Assembly: GCA_020746875.1 (NCBI GenBank)
Contig: JAGTJL010000028.1
Location: forward strand, 62,001-126,000
Source: Rhexocercosporidium sp. MPI-PUGE-AT-0058
Lineage: Eukaryota > Ascomycota > Leotiomycetes > Helotiales
Length of the DNA: 64,000 nucleotides
Reading direction: 5' to 3'
Positions 10,774 through 22,421 of the stretch are shown piece by piece. Position 1 is the first letter of the stretch; the number at the start of each line of letters is the position of its first letter. The notes below the pieces were generated by a model that made no database searches, was not told the DNA's origin, and saw only the letters and a list, made by a program, of their open reading frames with translations. Both the position numbers and the translations under genes were made by a program.

Positions 10774-12675
10774 GATTAGAGACATTAGAATGGCGAGGAA
10801 ATAACGACTGACTAGACGTATAGACGTCAAATATAAACTGGGCGTGAAGCGTAAAAGAGTGACGAGTGACAAACGCCGAGGGCTTGAAAACACAAGCCAC
10901 CTCGTGTGGGCGGTGGCCATCTTTTTGTTCAAAACCCTTCAAATACCTAACTCGGTGTCGAAAGTGACATCGGCCCCACTCCTCAACTAGGTCGTTGGTC
11001 GTATCGATGACTGTGTGGCAAAGTCAGGCAACAAAAGCACACATTGGATAGTGGCGCTGATGGCGTATAGATCCGGACCTCTAGACCGAGCGGATATATG
11101 ATGCTCGCGCTGTGACTGGAGAGTTGGGGAAATGAGTTCCCAGCAAGACGGGAGCGGCTTGGGCCTTATTTGGACTAACACGAGCCGAACCCCTGAATCC
11201 AACATCCACGCGAGACTATTTGCGGCGCAGGGCTTGAACCCCAAAATAGCGACCCGACTCGGCCGAGGAAATCAACCGTCTGAGAATCATCACAAAGTAA
11301 CATTGCTATGAAAAATTAATTATAATTACTTGTCCAAGATCAAATGTGATCACTTCACAAATGTTGACCGATGTGAGTAAGGGTTTGTATGATTTCTGGC
11401 GGGCTGGGCTGGGAAAAGGAAAATATCGACTCGCTTATGGACCCCAGCTAGGGATTCTCTAATGCAGGTACAGATCTAGGGTCCAGGTCCAGGTCTAGAC
11501 CATGGGTATAAACAGGCAGCATCTCAGCTGAACCCTCCTCGAGTCACAACCAACTGATAAGATCGCAGACTTCATCATTTGTGCTTGAAGGAAAGCAGCT
11601 TGACATGTTTCAGAGGTGGAAAAAGCATCAACAAGAAAGCGAGAACCATCCATATCTGAACCGCAGCAAGAGAAAAAAATGCAGCTCAGGGACCTGACAA
11701 GGTCTTCAAATCATGCAGACAAAACCGACAAACCCTGCAAATCCCTATCGCCTGCATTAGATAACAAGCATTCCACACACACGCTGATCCGGCCGTGCAT
11801 CCGAAAGTCGGTTGAAAAGTGGATGGCCGAGAGACAAGGCCGCCTCTGTTGATTCTCATAGAGCTTAAACACTTGCCGCAAATTGCCTACCCATTTTGGA
11901 GGACTGGACGAAAGGAATTCAGGCTTTGACTGGAAAATGTGCACTGAAAATAAGCAGCTGGCAATCTTGAAGACACCAATACCCGCCACGGAGATGGCTA
12001 CTCATCGAGACTAGCTCAAAATGAGTAATCACACCTCCCAATATCTCAAATCCTAGGTCCCAGCACCAAAGCATCACGTTCACCTATCACCAGCGGACTC
12101 AAAGTCCCTCCGTGTCTGACATACATCATCAACTCGCATTCCGACCTTGCCTCTCCCAAGCATTGTGCCGCGAAATTACTTCTCGCATCACGATCTGAAT
12201 ACTCCCGTTAGCTTTCCTTGCAGCACAACATGCAGCTCGTATCGTCACCTCGTATCAGCTTATGTGCCAATGTGAGATTGAAGTTCCAACAGTTGGATTT
12301 TTGGACTGCTGCGATAGCCTATTATCACCGGGATTGTCTTGCATAACAATTCCCTACTGGCTTTTTGGTATCCGAAGAAAACCTGGAGATGGCCGGACGG
12401 GAAATACTAACTGGAGGTATGGGAAACTGAGGGAAGTGTGGAAGACAGATATTTCATGTTGGTGAGTCCTTGACGACAGCATTATGTTTGAGCACTACTC
12501 TGATGGGGATAACTTTGCCATGCAGGAAAAAGTGGAACAAGGGTCACGATGTACGCGAATAGCGCAACTGAGAAATGTCAAGGGTTGTCATGAACTCTCA
12601 ATTGTGTAATTGAGAAGCATTGCAGTTCTGCTCCAGATTCCGATGGCATGTGGTTCATTTTCTCTTATGAACATA
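10774..12675. other. Long intergenic region, no supported gene
   Basis: This contains the GH16 promoter. Short open frames (for example 11616-11852 on the plus strand) have no motif or intron support. I see no repeat or RNA. Confidence 0.4.
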
Positions 12676-14336
12676 TCATGATGGAATCAACAAACTCCGT
12701 GGGTCCTCAGCAGAGAACACCGCCTCGATGTCAGGAACACCGGGAAGAAGTAATCGTCTAAGGAATTCTTGGTTCACCTTATCAATTTTTCCTTCCGTCA
12801 AAATTCTTCCCTTTAGTTCCGCCAGCTCAATCTCCCTTTTTTCCTGCTCCCGACAGTCTCTTTCCTTAGCTGCTTCCATAGGGTTAATGTATCAGCATTA
12901 TTTAGGCGCGAAACTCGCATGAGAGTAAGCTCCGGGACCTTCCACTCTGGGTGGTTGGAAGAGTAGGTGTTGAAGAGAGTTCGAAGAGTTCGGAAGGTGA
13001 AAGCTCTGGTTGACCATTTGATCAGCCGCTTCTCATGATCCTTGCAGGACACCTTCTCCAGCATTGTCGCGCTGCCTAAGTGGAGTTTGCAGTTTGAGGT
13101 CCCAAGCACAATCCACAAGTTGGTGAGACCTGTGAACTTCGATAGGATATCTGCGACCTTGGCGAACTCATCATATTCGTTGGTGGCTCCAAGTCCCCAC
13201 AAAAAGAAGTTCTTGTCGTGGATAGTAAGAGTTGTAATGTTCTTCATGAAGCCAAACTCGGAGTTAGGTGGGACATCAGGAGTAGCAGCCGAAAGGGATG
13301 CTGCGCAGCTCTTCAAGTGGTTGATGTAGACGATATCCCCAGCCTTCTTGGTGAAGACGAGCTTTGCCAGTCTTGTCGGTTGGCGTTGCTATTTGATCAA
13401 CGTAGACGTAGCTATCCGTGCTGTCCAAAATCACTTGACGAGCCTCTCGGGTGGTGTGCAAGAGTACATTCTTGGATTGGAGTAAGACAGGAATGGAGCT
13501 GGACGTGCTTATATCTCGGGAGGGGGCTTGAACAATCTTCGAGAATTTGTTTTTTGCGGTATCAAGCGTGATGAAGCTTGCATGCTCATAGACAAGGTAG
13601 CTCCACTGTTGGTTGATGCATTAGTTATGTCTCGCAGAGGAAGATGAATGAAGGTATAGATCCAAGGTCGCCTGGTTGCTTACCACTTTCAATCTCAACT
13701 CAGTGGGCAACTTGGGGAACACCTCAAAGACTAGTGCTGGCTTGCTGGGGTGGCTGTTGTTTCTGAAATTGGGATCAGGGTACGATGCAATGAGCACAGC
13801 AATATCCTTTTTCATCTGCCGCAGGTTGACACCCTGTTTAAGCATCTTGTTGATTTTTCTCTCTCTATACTCCTGGGACCAGGGATTCTTGAACTTGTTT
13901 GCTCCAAGCAAGATGAGCTCTTTCTCTGTTCGACAGCGCTCCTTAGTGGTGCATTTAGATACTCTTTGTCATCTCCTAAAGCTTGGATAAGCAGCATCGC
14001 AGCTTCGGGCTCGCATTTGTGACCAATCGATACCATGATTCTATGGCGCAGGGCAGAGCTGTCTTTGTACTTGTCGACCAACTCTCTCTGTCGATTTGCT
14101 TCAGCCTGCACTTCTGCCTCTTCGGCCATTATTTCGGTAGCCATGTTGGCCACCAATTTGACTAGTAACGCGTTAGCTTCATCTTTGAAATTGTTGAACA
14201 GCCCATTAGGGACATACGTTGGAAGTCTCGCGTATCCTGGAGCCCCGAGTTCCGATTCTGATTCTGATCTGGAGCCGAGGCCATGTTTGAGTACGGTGGT
14301 GGTGCCGTTGTTGTCTTTGCAAAGTTCGAAGTTCAC
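12676..14336 (-). pseudogene. 2EXR-domain gene with three frameshifts
   Basis: The segment starts MNFELCKDNNGTTT and encodes a charged N-terminal region. It then has the 2EXR core FPKLPTELRLKVWSYLVYEH, formed correctly across an intron (GTAAGC to AACAG, about 13679-13610). Downstream come VLLHTTREARQVIL and a long C-terminal half ending FLRRLLLPGVPDIEAVF. Three breaks have no visible intron. Near 13950 the frame leaves LGDDKEYLN and resumes as TTKERCRTEKELILLG. Near 13375 it moves from DQIATPTDKTG to KLVFTKKAGDIVYI. Near 12890 it moves from RLNNADT to INPMEAAKERDCRE. Each shift is a single-base gain or loss. Between breaks the reading is long and conserved in character, so decay is recent or the indels are assembly errors. 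Function unknown. Confidence 0.65.
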
Positions 14337-15942
14337 GATAGTGCGATCTCAACTCGAGTGCAATATATATCTGCGTGGCACGCTAAGGATCGCGCTAGAA
14401 GACGCTAGCGTATGTTGACAGTCTGGCTGGATGTTTGAACAGGAGGTGGAATTAAGCGAATTTTGCATGCAATTCCTTAAATTCACAAACGCGTCTTGAA
14501 TATGTGGTTTAGTTGAAGTTCTTGAATGCAGTTAATTGGCTCTCCGAATTAAATTGACGACGCGTGAGGTTGCACGTTTTGAAAGCTCTGTTAATGGTGT
14601 TATTCTTTTGGTGAAATGCGCACGTTTTGGGAGCTGTTCGATCAACAATCTTGTCCGTGATGCTCACTGACTACAGATATCATCTTTGAAGCTTCCAGGG
14701 AATGCGAACAATGGCTCAATCTCCATACAGAGCTCTTTAATCACGGTTAAAGCACTTACAAGCAGTCTTCTGCCTCGTACTCTGAGCATCCCCAAGCGGG
14801 GTAAGCAATCAACCACACAAAGGACAAATTGTCCATGGTTGAGCCAACTAGTAAAGCCTCTTTTGTGCTTCATTATATGCTTCCTTAATCGACAGCATAC
14901 AGATTTACAGACGTGTTGTAAGGAATGCAAAGCCTAACTCAACCAATTTTCTTTGAGAACTAGGGACGTTCATAGTGAGTTAGCAGGCTAGTTAGAAAAA
15001 CTCCTTCAAATGATTCGACTAGTTGGCACGGCCATGTGGTACGAATTTGGGCATGGATAAATTATGACAGTATTACAGCAAAGGAAACTATGCTCGCCTC
15101 ACCTCCTGCAGCGCGATGACGTCCTCTCCGTCGGAGGAAAGCCTGACCTATTTTGGCAAGCGAGAATATTAAAACATCTCTTGAATATTATTTTATTTCT
15201 CGACTTTACGGACTTCTATAATAGTAATGATTTAAACGTAAGTTCCAAAATAGCTAGGGTACTTGTAGGTTTAATTTTCACTAGTATTAATCAATCAAAT
15301 GTTGTAGAAATCGCAGGTTCTTTGAATTTCTCAGGGCCGTCAAAATCGGCCACCTTTTTCTCTGACAGAGAGGATGTCATATGATCCATCAGAGTGTTCA
15401 AGGGGTCTTGATTGTGAACTTTCTTCATGATGTTATGATTGGATTATAATATGTACACTGACAGTTGAATCATGAAGAAGATGAGTGAATGGGCATCTAG
15501 TAAGGTCTTGGCCACTAGGTGCCAAGCTAGAAATTATGCCGCCTATTTCTCTGTCCTGTTCTCTTAAGCTTCTCCGATAAGCTCCTAAGCATGAAAATGC
15601 AAACCTAACGCTACGATGCAGTGCTTCAAAAGCGGGAGCTCCTAGGTTCCAAGATTCCATCATAAACACCAGCCAGAGGTCTCTCAACTGGATCCTACGT
15701 CGACCTTTCTCCTGCTCACCCTAGGTGACCTCTAGCGACAATGCAGCAAGATCTTCAGATCCTGGACGGAAGGTCGTTTCTTTGAAGCGGACTCTGAAGT
15801 GTAATCTAATCAGCTTCGTCGTTAGAAAACAAGTCCATATCTTAATCTTTATAGCATCAACAAAGGTCTACACTACTTCTGATACACCAGTTACATTTGA
15901 TCTTGACCGGCTTTGTGCCGGACCCGTTCACATGTTGGAGCC
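14337..15942. other. AT-rich region without a supported gene
   Basis: The only sizeable minus-strand frame (14930-14664) has no motif. The segment around 15170-15320 is notably AT-rich and may be old repeat DNA. No transposase signature was found. Confidence 0.35.
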
Positions 15943-16170
15943 TCAAGTATCGGAATTCTCTTGCAAAAGATGCTTGCAGTGAAGAAATGTTTCTGTCGGA
16001 GGGATCTTGATACAACACTGCTGACACTTTTGCCCTTTAAGGCCTGCAAAGTTGATTGTCAGGTTTGCGTCCGCATGGGCGTGGAGCCTGTCTTCCTCCG
16101 ACGTTTCTCTGGTTCGGGCGACTCTTTCGTAGTACTCAACCATGTATTTCTCCGCAACGGTATACCAATT
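15943..16170 (-). pseudogene. Possible gene fragment, unknown
   Basis: A minus-strand frame starts around TVAEKYMVEYYERVARTR. It continues with a short Cys-rich tail (KGQKCQQCCIKIPP, then FLHCKHLLQENSDT) to a stop at 15943. A TAA lies just upstream and I found no convincing acceptor. The amino-acid mix resembles real protein, but no family is recognised. It could be a downstream part of the neighbouring broken gene. Confidence 0.22.
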
Positions 16171-16319
16171 TTAATTAGTGTTGCCATCGACAAAGGACAA
16201 TTGTGCTGGTCAATCTAGTTCAGAAATCTGAGTAAGCGTTACGATCTCATCCTTATCCTACTCTGACGCTCTGCAGGTGCAAGCTGATAGTCTTTAACCA
16301 TTGAGATAGGCTCAAACTC

Positions 16320-16958
16320 TTACTCAAGATATCTTCGTGGCTCACCATGAGGCTTTAGCTCATCCATGCTCCTCCAGAGATTTTTGTACACTTCCTCTCG
16401 CTTATGGTGATATTGTGCGTACGCGGCAAAGTTGTTTGTCTCACAGGCTGTGCGGAGACGGCGCTTGCATTGCTTGGACCTTGTACTGCAACGATGACCT
16501 TCCGCATTATCGTAGGTGAGATGCGTTAAATATTCACCGAGGAAGTTTTCGAGAAGCGTACCCTTCACTGAGTACAAATGACAATCTTCGCACATGATAA
16601 GTGTTGCATCGTTGAGGTCATTTGGATTGGCTGCCACATGGCCATGCCACTTTCGTCCATTGACAGGCTTGAATCGCCTGAGTTCAGAGCCACATGCCGG
16701 TGGAAGTGCAGCAATCTTCTTGACCTCTCTGATAGCGACGGTAAAGTCGTTCCCAGCATAGTGTCCATATCTAAGCAGGTTTCTAATGTAGTTCCCTCTC
16801 CAGAATGTTGTATTGTCGTAGTCAATTGGGTCTCAGCTCTCGGAATCTGTCATCTCTTTTGCAGGTGATAGATAGCATTGACGAATAATTCCAGCCTTCA
16901 AATCCCTAGTGAAGGGAACAAACAAGTGCTTTGCTTCTAAAACAGTAACAGAAAATGC
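16320..16958 (-). pseudogene. Unknown gene with an in-frame TGA stop
   Basis: One minus-strand frame reads from about 16958 to the stop at 16320 and looks coding throughout: HLFVPFTRDLKAGIIRQCYL, then DPIDYDNTTFWRGNYIRNLL and WHGHVAANPNDLNDATLIM. A Cys-rich stretch follows (CEDCHLYSVKG, GHRCSTRSKQCKRRLRTA), then a charged C-terminus (HHKREEVYKNLWRSMDELK). The frame is broken by TGA at 16833-16835 between DSES and DPIDYD. A CGA to TGA change would explain it and is a C-to-T transition. Another in-frame TGA bounds it upstream at 16959-16961. A minus-strand frame further upstream (17226-16906, starting MNTFHNLPNEMLFVLK) may be the original N-terminus. I do not recognise the family. Confidence 0.5.
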
Positions 16959-18252
16959 TCATGATCAAGATATTGAAAATGTTGTGAGCCATATGATACA
17001 TCCACGTTAAGAATCTGAACAAAACATCAAAGCAACCCACATAACATGTGTTTTTAGCAGGGCTGCTTGGACTCCAGATGCTATTGGTATTTATCTCGGG
17101 CAATGAAAATGCACTACTTGGCAGCGACGCACATCTCTCAACTACCATGTCCGGCACGCCTCGTAAATATTTTTCTACCTTGAGAACAAATAGCATTTCG
17201 TTTGGTAGATTATGGAATGTATTCATGAATGCAAATTATTTGACCTAGCAGGCTTTAAAGGGAACCCAGACTCTACATTCGAGGGCCAGTTTCACCTATA
17301 TTTTCTGAGCCCTATAATTGATATTCCTGACTTCTGCATGTTCCGATTTCTAGCTCTACGGCTTGCACCTAAGTTCTATTGTGACCTTGGACTGCGTGAC
17401 TTCCAGTGCCAACTCACAAGCCAAGCCTGGTAGTTTTGCGGCCCTCAAACTTGTGACGGCTTGCTGAGTAGATAGGACATGAGATCTTGAATTTTCGCTT
17501 CACGAAAGTAGAACCAAACCTTCTGCGTTGCATGATGAACAAACTGATGCCGTAAGCACTATATAAAATGATAAGAATGCTGCCATGGAAAGATTGGCTT
17601 ACTGAAGCAGTCAGACTGATCAATATTCGTAACTATTTCTTCATCTACCTGTAGACTTCGCTTCTTGGTCTTTAGTTTTGTGTTCGAATCAGGAATTATC
17701 CCCCAGCACAATCGGACTCTCCTACTGTCAAGAGGGGCTCGAGCGCCGAAGCGATGTCATGTACTAGAGCTGTGCAACTATAGTGGTGATCCATGGTGGG
17801 TGTTAGGGGAGCTTGTACCTATTCGTTCGGGTGGGGTTTTAGCCAAGTCCATCACTGCCCATAGAAAGCTGAAAACAAGAACCGACCATACTCTATCCAA
17901 CTTCAACAGGAACAGAATAACTTATTTGGAATTATATGAAAGAGCATTGCAGAATGGATGCGTATGACACTGGAATGAAGCGCAACAAACGAGAATATTT
18001 TGAGGGAAAGAGCCAAACACGTGGCGAATGGAACATGTTAAAGCGCACTCTTATTGTCTAGAGTCAAATAGAGGAGCCGAAATAAAATACTGGCAATTTT
18101 ACGTCAAGCTTCTCAATAGTATTCCAAGCAGTATAAGCGTCCCCTAAATGCCAGCGATTCACACCAAACCGAAAATGAAAAAAAGAAAAAAAGAAAAATC
18201 TATGTTATTTCTCTAACTGCGTCATCCCCCGAGAAAGACCATGAGGTCAAGC
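16959..18252. other. Region without a supported gene
   Basis: Part of 17226-16959 may be the broken N-terminus of the preceding pseudogene. A short purine-rich tract lies at about 18176-18200. Nothing else was recognised. Confidence 0.35.
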
Positions 18253-19617
18253 TCATTCGTAAGTGACGGCCAGATTTCCAGGCAAAGCAGTGAGCCCTAT
18301 AAAATATCAGCTGACCTTCACGGTTCTCTTCCGTCGAAATTGGAATGTGCAGACTTACATCCATCAACTGGTTCCTTGGCCTCTTGCTCCTTCATACAAG
18401 CATTCGCTTCTTCCGCTGTCTGTGTTTTTAATGCCGTACACCTGTCACCGGTGCATCTTGCATCAAGAGCTTTTTGAAGTGTGTCATCTTTCCAGCCGAA
18501 AAGGTAATCGCCGTGCCAGCCATATCCCGTCCTGTGAAAATATTATCAGCGACGTTCTCGAGATGGACTAAAGTTATTTAACTGGAAGTTTAGCAGAGAG
18601 ACATACGGATCCCCCATGGAGTAGACAAATGGATTTGAGCCGTCTAGAGGCCATAAATCTTTGTCGTTGAATGGAGTTGTGTCCCACATCACTTCATACA
18701 TGACTTGTGGCAAGCGAACGGGATGAGTTGCTGGACATGGACCTGTGGATTCGAATGATCCACTACTTGGGTATGCAACATGGGCTTTGTGGTCTGGACT
18801 GTCGATGTTTATTCCGTCCCAGCACCTGTCCTTGTCAGCTAAGATCGAGAAGCACAGCCTCCTCAACTTCAGAAACTTACGTGGGGAAGGTGATCTGGGC
18901 GCGAATTCCACCGCCACACATTTGATTGGGCAATGTTGAAGTATCATTTCCAGTGCACGGTGCGCCTCCAAATGGATCTTGTGCCATATTACTGAAACAT
19001 CGATGGCAGAGCTGCTTCTGCATGGTAGCTTTCGAGCGTAGCATGGGATCACCGACGATCATTCGGAAGCCCTGGTAAGGATTTTGTGTTCAGCACATGC
19101 CCAGCTCGCTTCATCTAACTCTTGGAAGACATGCAACGGGTAGGGCACTAACAGGTTTGAATGCTGTAACCGTCGTCTTCCCATCATAGGGCGGAATATA
19201 ATAAACCGTCAAACCCCCATTCTTCCCCCTCAATCCAAGATTCGTCATCTGCGGAACTCGCTTGAACGTCCCATTCCTCGCTTTGAAATACAGATTCGCC
19301 GTCCAGTAGTTGCTGAAATCTTCACTGAAAGTACAGCTCGTACAGCTAGATTTTGCAGCTGGGTCGTAAGCGACAGGCTCCATGGCTGAGTTGAAGGAGT
19401 TGCCACCAGCGATCTGATGCGTGTGGGTGGAGGGCGATTGGCTGGGTTGTACGAGTGGATCGACGCGTTCGATTACGAGTTGGGAACATTCGAAACGCAT
19501 CATTGCTGCTTGTGCAAATTGCCGTTTTGAGAGCTCGAATTCATTAGCTAGTGAGGGTGTGGCATTTGCATTACCCAGCAGGGCGAGAGCCGTGAGGAGG
19601 AGGGCTGGCCACTGCAT
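18253..19617 (-). CDS. Secreted DUF1996-domain protein
   Basis: Five exons (19617-19153, 19071-18881, 18825-18607, 18531-18359, 18296-18253) close exactly in frame as 363 residues. The N-terminus [19 protein letters not shown] is a signal peptide. DUF1996 hallmarks follow: [17 protein letters not shown], the His-containing [13 protein letters not shown], then [36 protein letters not shown] and [16 protein letters not shown], ending near VDGWLTALPGN. This order and the CWDG/HP/HGD blocks are characteristic of the family, which is secreted in many ascomycetes; its biochemical role is not established. Length fits a single-domain member with little C-terminal extension. All introns are 40-80 nt GT-AG. 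Confidence 0.9.
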
Positions 19618-20433
19618 TGTGGCGGTTAGGACGTCGAACAGAAGTATTCGTAGAACAACAGACGATGAGACGTGAACAAAGTAAATTTTGAGCGAAAAGT
19701 GGGAGATATGTTGCTATATGTACCTTACATGTGTACCTAACCAAGTATCCTCGCTGCGGAAACAGCTGATTATCCATATCGTAATATATAGCGCCACATG
19801 AAGACCGGCAACTTCTCGACATCATTGGCTCCAAGATGTTTACCTTGTGCCGAGATCAAAATTAACTTTGCGGCAATTGCGTGGCTGTTGTCGATCGCTT
19901 GTAGGGAGAAAGGGATAGTATTTGGCAAAATGTAAACATGGCGGGACGAGCAGGGTTAAAAGCACCACTATATGATCCGGGGGACATCCGGACAACTATG
20001 CAGGTTGAAGATAAGAAATAAAAGGTGAAAAGATAAGAGAATTTCCCATGTATAGTGAAAATTATTGGGGGTAGAGCATGTGATTATCGTTCGTCTTAGG
20101 TATCAACGACGACTCGTTGGAAGGAGTGAGGATTCCTCGTTAGTTGAGGGAAAGGAGTCATCAAACATGGAGTAGGAAATGAACGAAGAAATTTACTGTA
20201 GAAAACACATTAATATAGCAAATTTTGGACTATACAAAGGCTGGGAATCCACGGGAAACCTGGAATGTTCAAGTGTTTGTAGCAAGAATGCAACAGAATC
20301 ACGTGACCGTGATGCACATATTAGAGGATATAATGGAGAAGCGCTGGTTAGGCGCCACTTATTACAAAAATTAACATTCTATCAAGCTTGTATATGTATA
20401 AAGGAAGCTTAGTTGGATATAAGACATGGTTTT
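19618..20433. other. Intergenic region
   Basis: This is the upstream region of the DUF1996 gene and the 3' flank of the next minus-strand gene. I see no further feature. Confidence 0.4.
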
Positions 20434-21594
20434 CTACCATCTGTTGTGCCTAGTACCTCCAGACTTCACCCAGTTCGCTGTACTCCCTAGCATGACGACC
20501 TCCTCACGGACAACTACACCCTCCTTGATCATCTTTCCTCTCAGGAATGTATCGGCCACCATTCTTCCTGCAACCCATGAGTCGAATTTCGGAACCGTGA
20601 CGCCGAACACGCCTCCATCCTCGAGCCTTGGAGGCAACGAAGCCCAGCAAGTGATTCTGGTTTGCCGAAGCGATGGCATGGAAAGGAGATCTTCTGTACA
20701 CTTCCACTCCCGCCATTTCCTCTCTATCTCCAACCTCCCCTGCCATTCCATCCTCTCTTCCACCTCCCTCTCACTCATCCCTCCACAATCCATCAGAGAA
20801 TCCCCGTCTCCGTTCCCCTCCACTACCTCCACCGGAAACCTCAACGCACTCCCATCCGCACACCACATCATCAAATCCAACTCCTTCAACCCGCTCATCT
20901 CCCTCTTAACATAATCAACCATACGCAACCAAATAGCCGCCTTCCGTCCCAACACCTCCCCACCACTCCCCGCCTCAAAAAAACCAAACACAGGAACCTC
21001 AAACGCAATCCTAACACTCCTCACACACTCCCTTGCAACCTTGCTCCTCTCACCCCAAAAGCTCCTCAGAGCCTCTAAATGCACCCCGAAATCCCACACG
21101 CTCTCCTTACAACCGTACAGCACCGGTTCGGCCTCAGCGTGGATCTGCTTGCATGTTCTGAGGAGAGCGGCAGTGATGGTGCCGTGTGGGTAGGAGACGT
21201 GTGTATTTTTCGTAAGAACATTGTAGGGGACTGAGAGGGGGAGGCCGGATGGGCCGAGGGGCGCGGAATGTCCGAAGGGGTAGGATGTTTGGATTGAGGA
21301 GATGGAGGCTGAGGTGTTGTAGAAGAAGTTTGTTGGGGGGATGGAGGTTACGATCTTGTGGTGGCGTGGGGGGATGATGTAGCTGTATATTTTGAGGCGG
21401 AGTTCTAGAGGGAGGGAGAGGATAGGGAATATGTCTTGTTTGGAGGGGGCCTCTGAAGCTGCATCTTGGTCTTGGACGTTGTTGACGGAAATGGTATCAG
21501 GTGATCTTGGTAGGAGGAAGTTGAGTTTCTCTTGTTCCTGAAGATCGTCTGTGATGGCCATCGTTGGTTGGTTGGATGCCATAGAAGGCTGCAC
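20434..21594 (-). CDS. F-box-like / DUF7730-type protein
   Basis: A single-exon, 386-residue protein. After a polar N-terminus of about 55 residues comes FPILSLPLELRLKIYSYIIP, the LP-x-E-(I/L)-R-x-x-I-Y pattern shared by fungal F-box-like, DUF7730 and 2EXR proteins. About 90 residues later ALLRTCKQIHAEAEPVLYG matches the second conserved block (LL-x-x-C-x-x-I-x-x-E-A). The rest is a long variable region with LRMVDYVKREMSGLKELDLM, ending RHNRW. No signal peptide or membrane span is seen. Such proteins are multicopy orphans in many ascomycetes; a link to ubiquitin ligases is possible but unproven. Met5 is an alternative start. Confidence 0.75.
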   Translation of the reverse strand: MQPSMASNQPTMAITDDLQEQEKLNFLLPRSPDTISVNNVQDQDAASEAPSKQDIFPILSLPLELRLKIYSYIIPPRHHKIVTSIPPTNFFYNTSASISSIQTSYPFGHSAPLGPSGLPLSVPYNVLTKNTHVSYPHGTITAALLRTCKQIHAEAEPVLYGCKESVWDFGVHLEALRSFWGERSKVARECVRSVRIAFEVPVFGFFEAGSGGEVLGRKAAIWLRMVDYVKREMSGLKELDLMMWCADGSALRFPVEVVEGNGDGDSLMDCGGMSEREVEERMEWQGRLEIERKWREWKCTEDLLSMPSLRQTRITCWASLPPRLEDGGVFGVTVPKFDSWVAGRMVADTFLRGKMIKEGVVVREEVVMLGSTANWVKSGGTRHNRW

Positions 21595-22421
21595 GTAGTC
21601 GTCTAGCGTACCCGTGAGTGCTGCAGCCTCTCGATTCCAGAAAGTCCTTTTCGTCTACTACTGCGTTCGCTTCACCAAAATCCTTCACGCGAGGAAGAAA
21701 ACAATACACGAGTTTCGAAGGGAAAGCTGGTATATGAGTACGACCCAGCCTGCATGCTTACTTCAGATCATCCATATTTCCACATATCTCCGACTCAGCC
21801 CCGAATAAGTATGAGAAGGGCAAATATTTTTCTGTACAGCTCAGCGAGCGATAACGGGAAACCTTGATGGCTCTTCCCTGTCAAGGGTTGTTGCGTGCGA
21901 TTCAGGTGCAAGTGGATCAATCCAGCCGCAAAAGAGCTGTGGCCCATCCAGTAAAACAAATGATGAAGTACTGACCCAGTAATCAGTTATTGCTTTATCC
22001 TTAGGTGTAGTGGAGCGGTGACGAAAAGCGTGTGTGTCTTCATGATTTGTCGGGTTTCTGATATGTTCTGTGGCTAGGGTTGGTCTTGTGTGAGAATGGT
22101 GCGTGGGAGGCTGGCTGTGATTGATGGGGTGAGTTGACCGCTTCGCGCCATAACTTACCTGAAAGCTGAGGTTCAAGAGTGCAGAGGAACTGGAAACAGA
22201 GCGTTCTAGTCACTATCTCGTACATAAAATACTCGCTTGGAAATAGGATGATTCAGCTGGCATACAGAATTAAACACATTTGTAAACAGGGCTCGCATCG
22301 GCTATGCAGTACCCGTGCTGACTACAGCCCTAAGCAGAACCCGTGAAGTAGAACCGAGCCGAATTAATGGTCATCTGGTGTGGTAGAAATGCACTCCATT
22401 TCCCCTTTCTAGACGTGCGAT
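21595..22421. other. Intergenic region
   Basis: This stretch lies upstream of the F-box-like gene and at the 3' side of the next one. Nothing supported was seen. Confidence 0.4.

Noticed and set aside
11616..11852. 78-codon plus-strand open frame with a Lys/Gln-rich start
   Set aside because: Too short, no intron or motif support, and the opposite strand is open as well.
14664..14930. 88-codon minus-strand open frame
   Set aside because: No recognisable domain, and no start or exon context that fits neighbouring genes.
17665..17967. 100-codon plus-strand open frame
   Set aside because: No domain, no signal peptide, and it lies in a region with only fragmentary coding signals.
20504..21078. 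Several plus-strand frames opposite the F-box-like gene
   Set aside because: They are complements of a well-supported minus-strand coding region and lack motifs.
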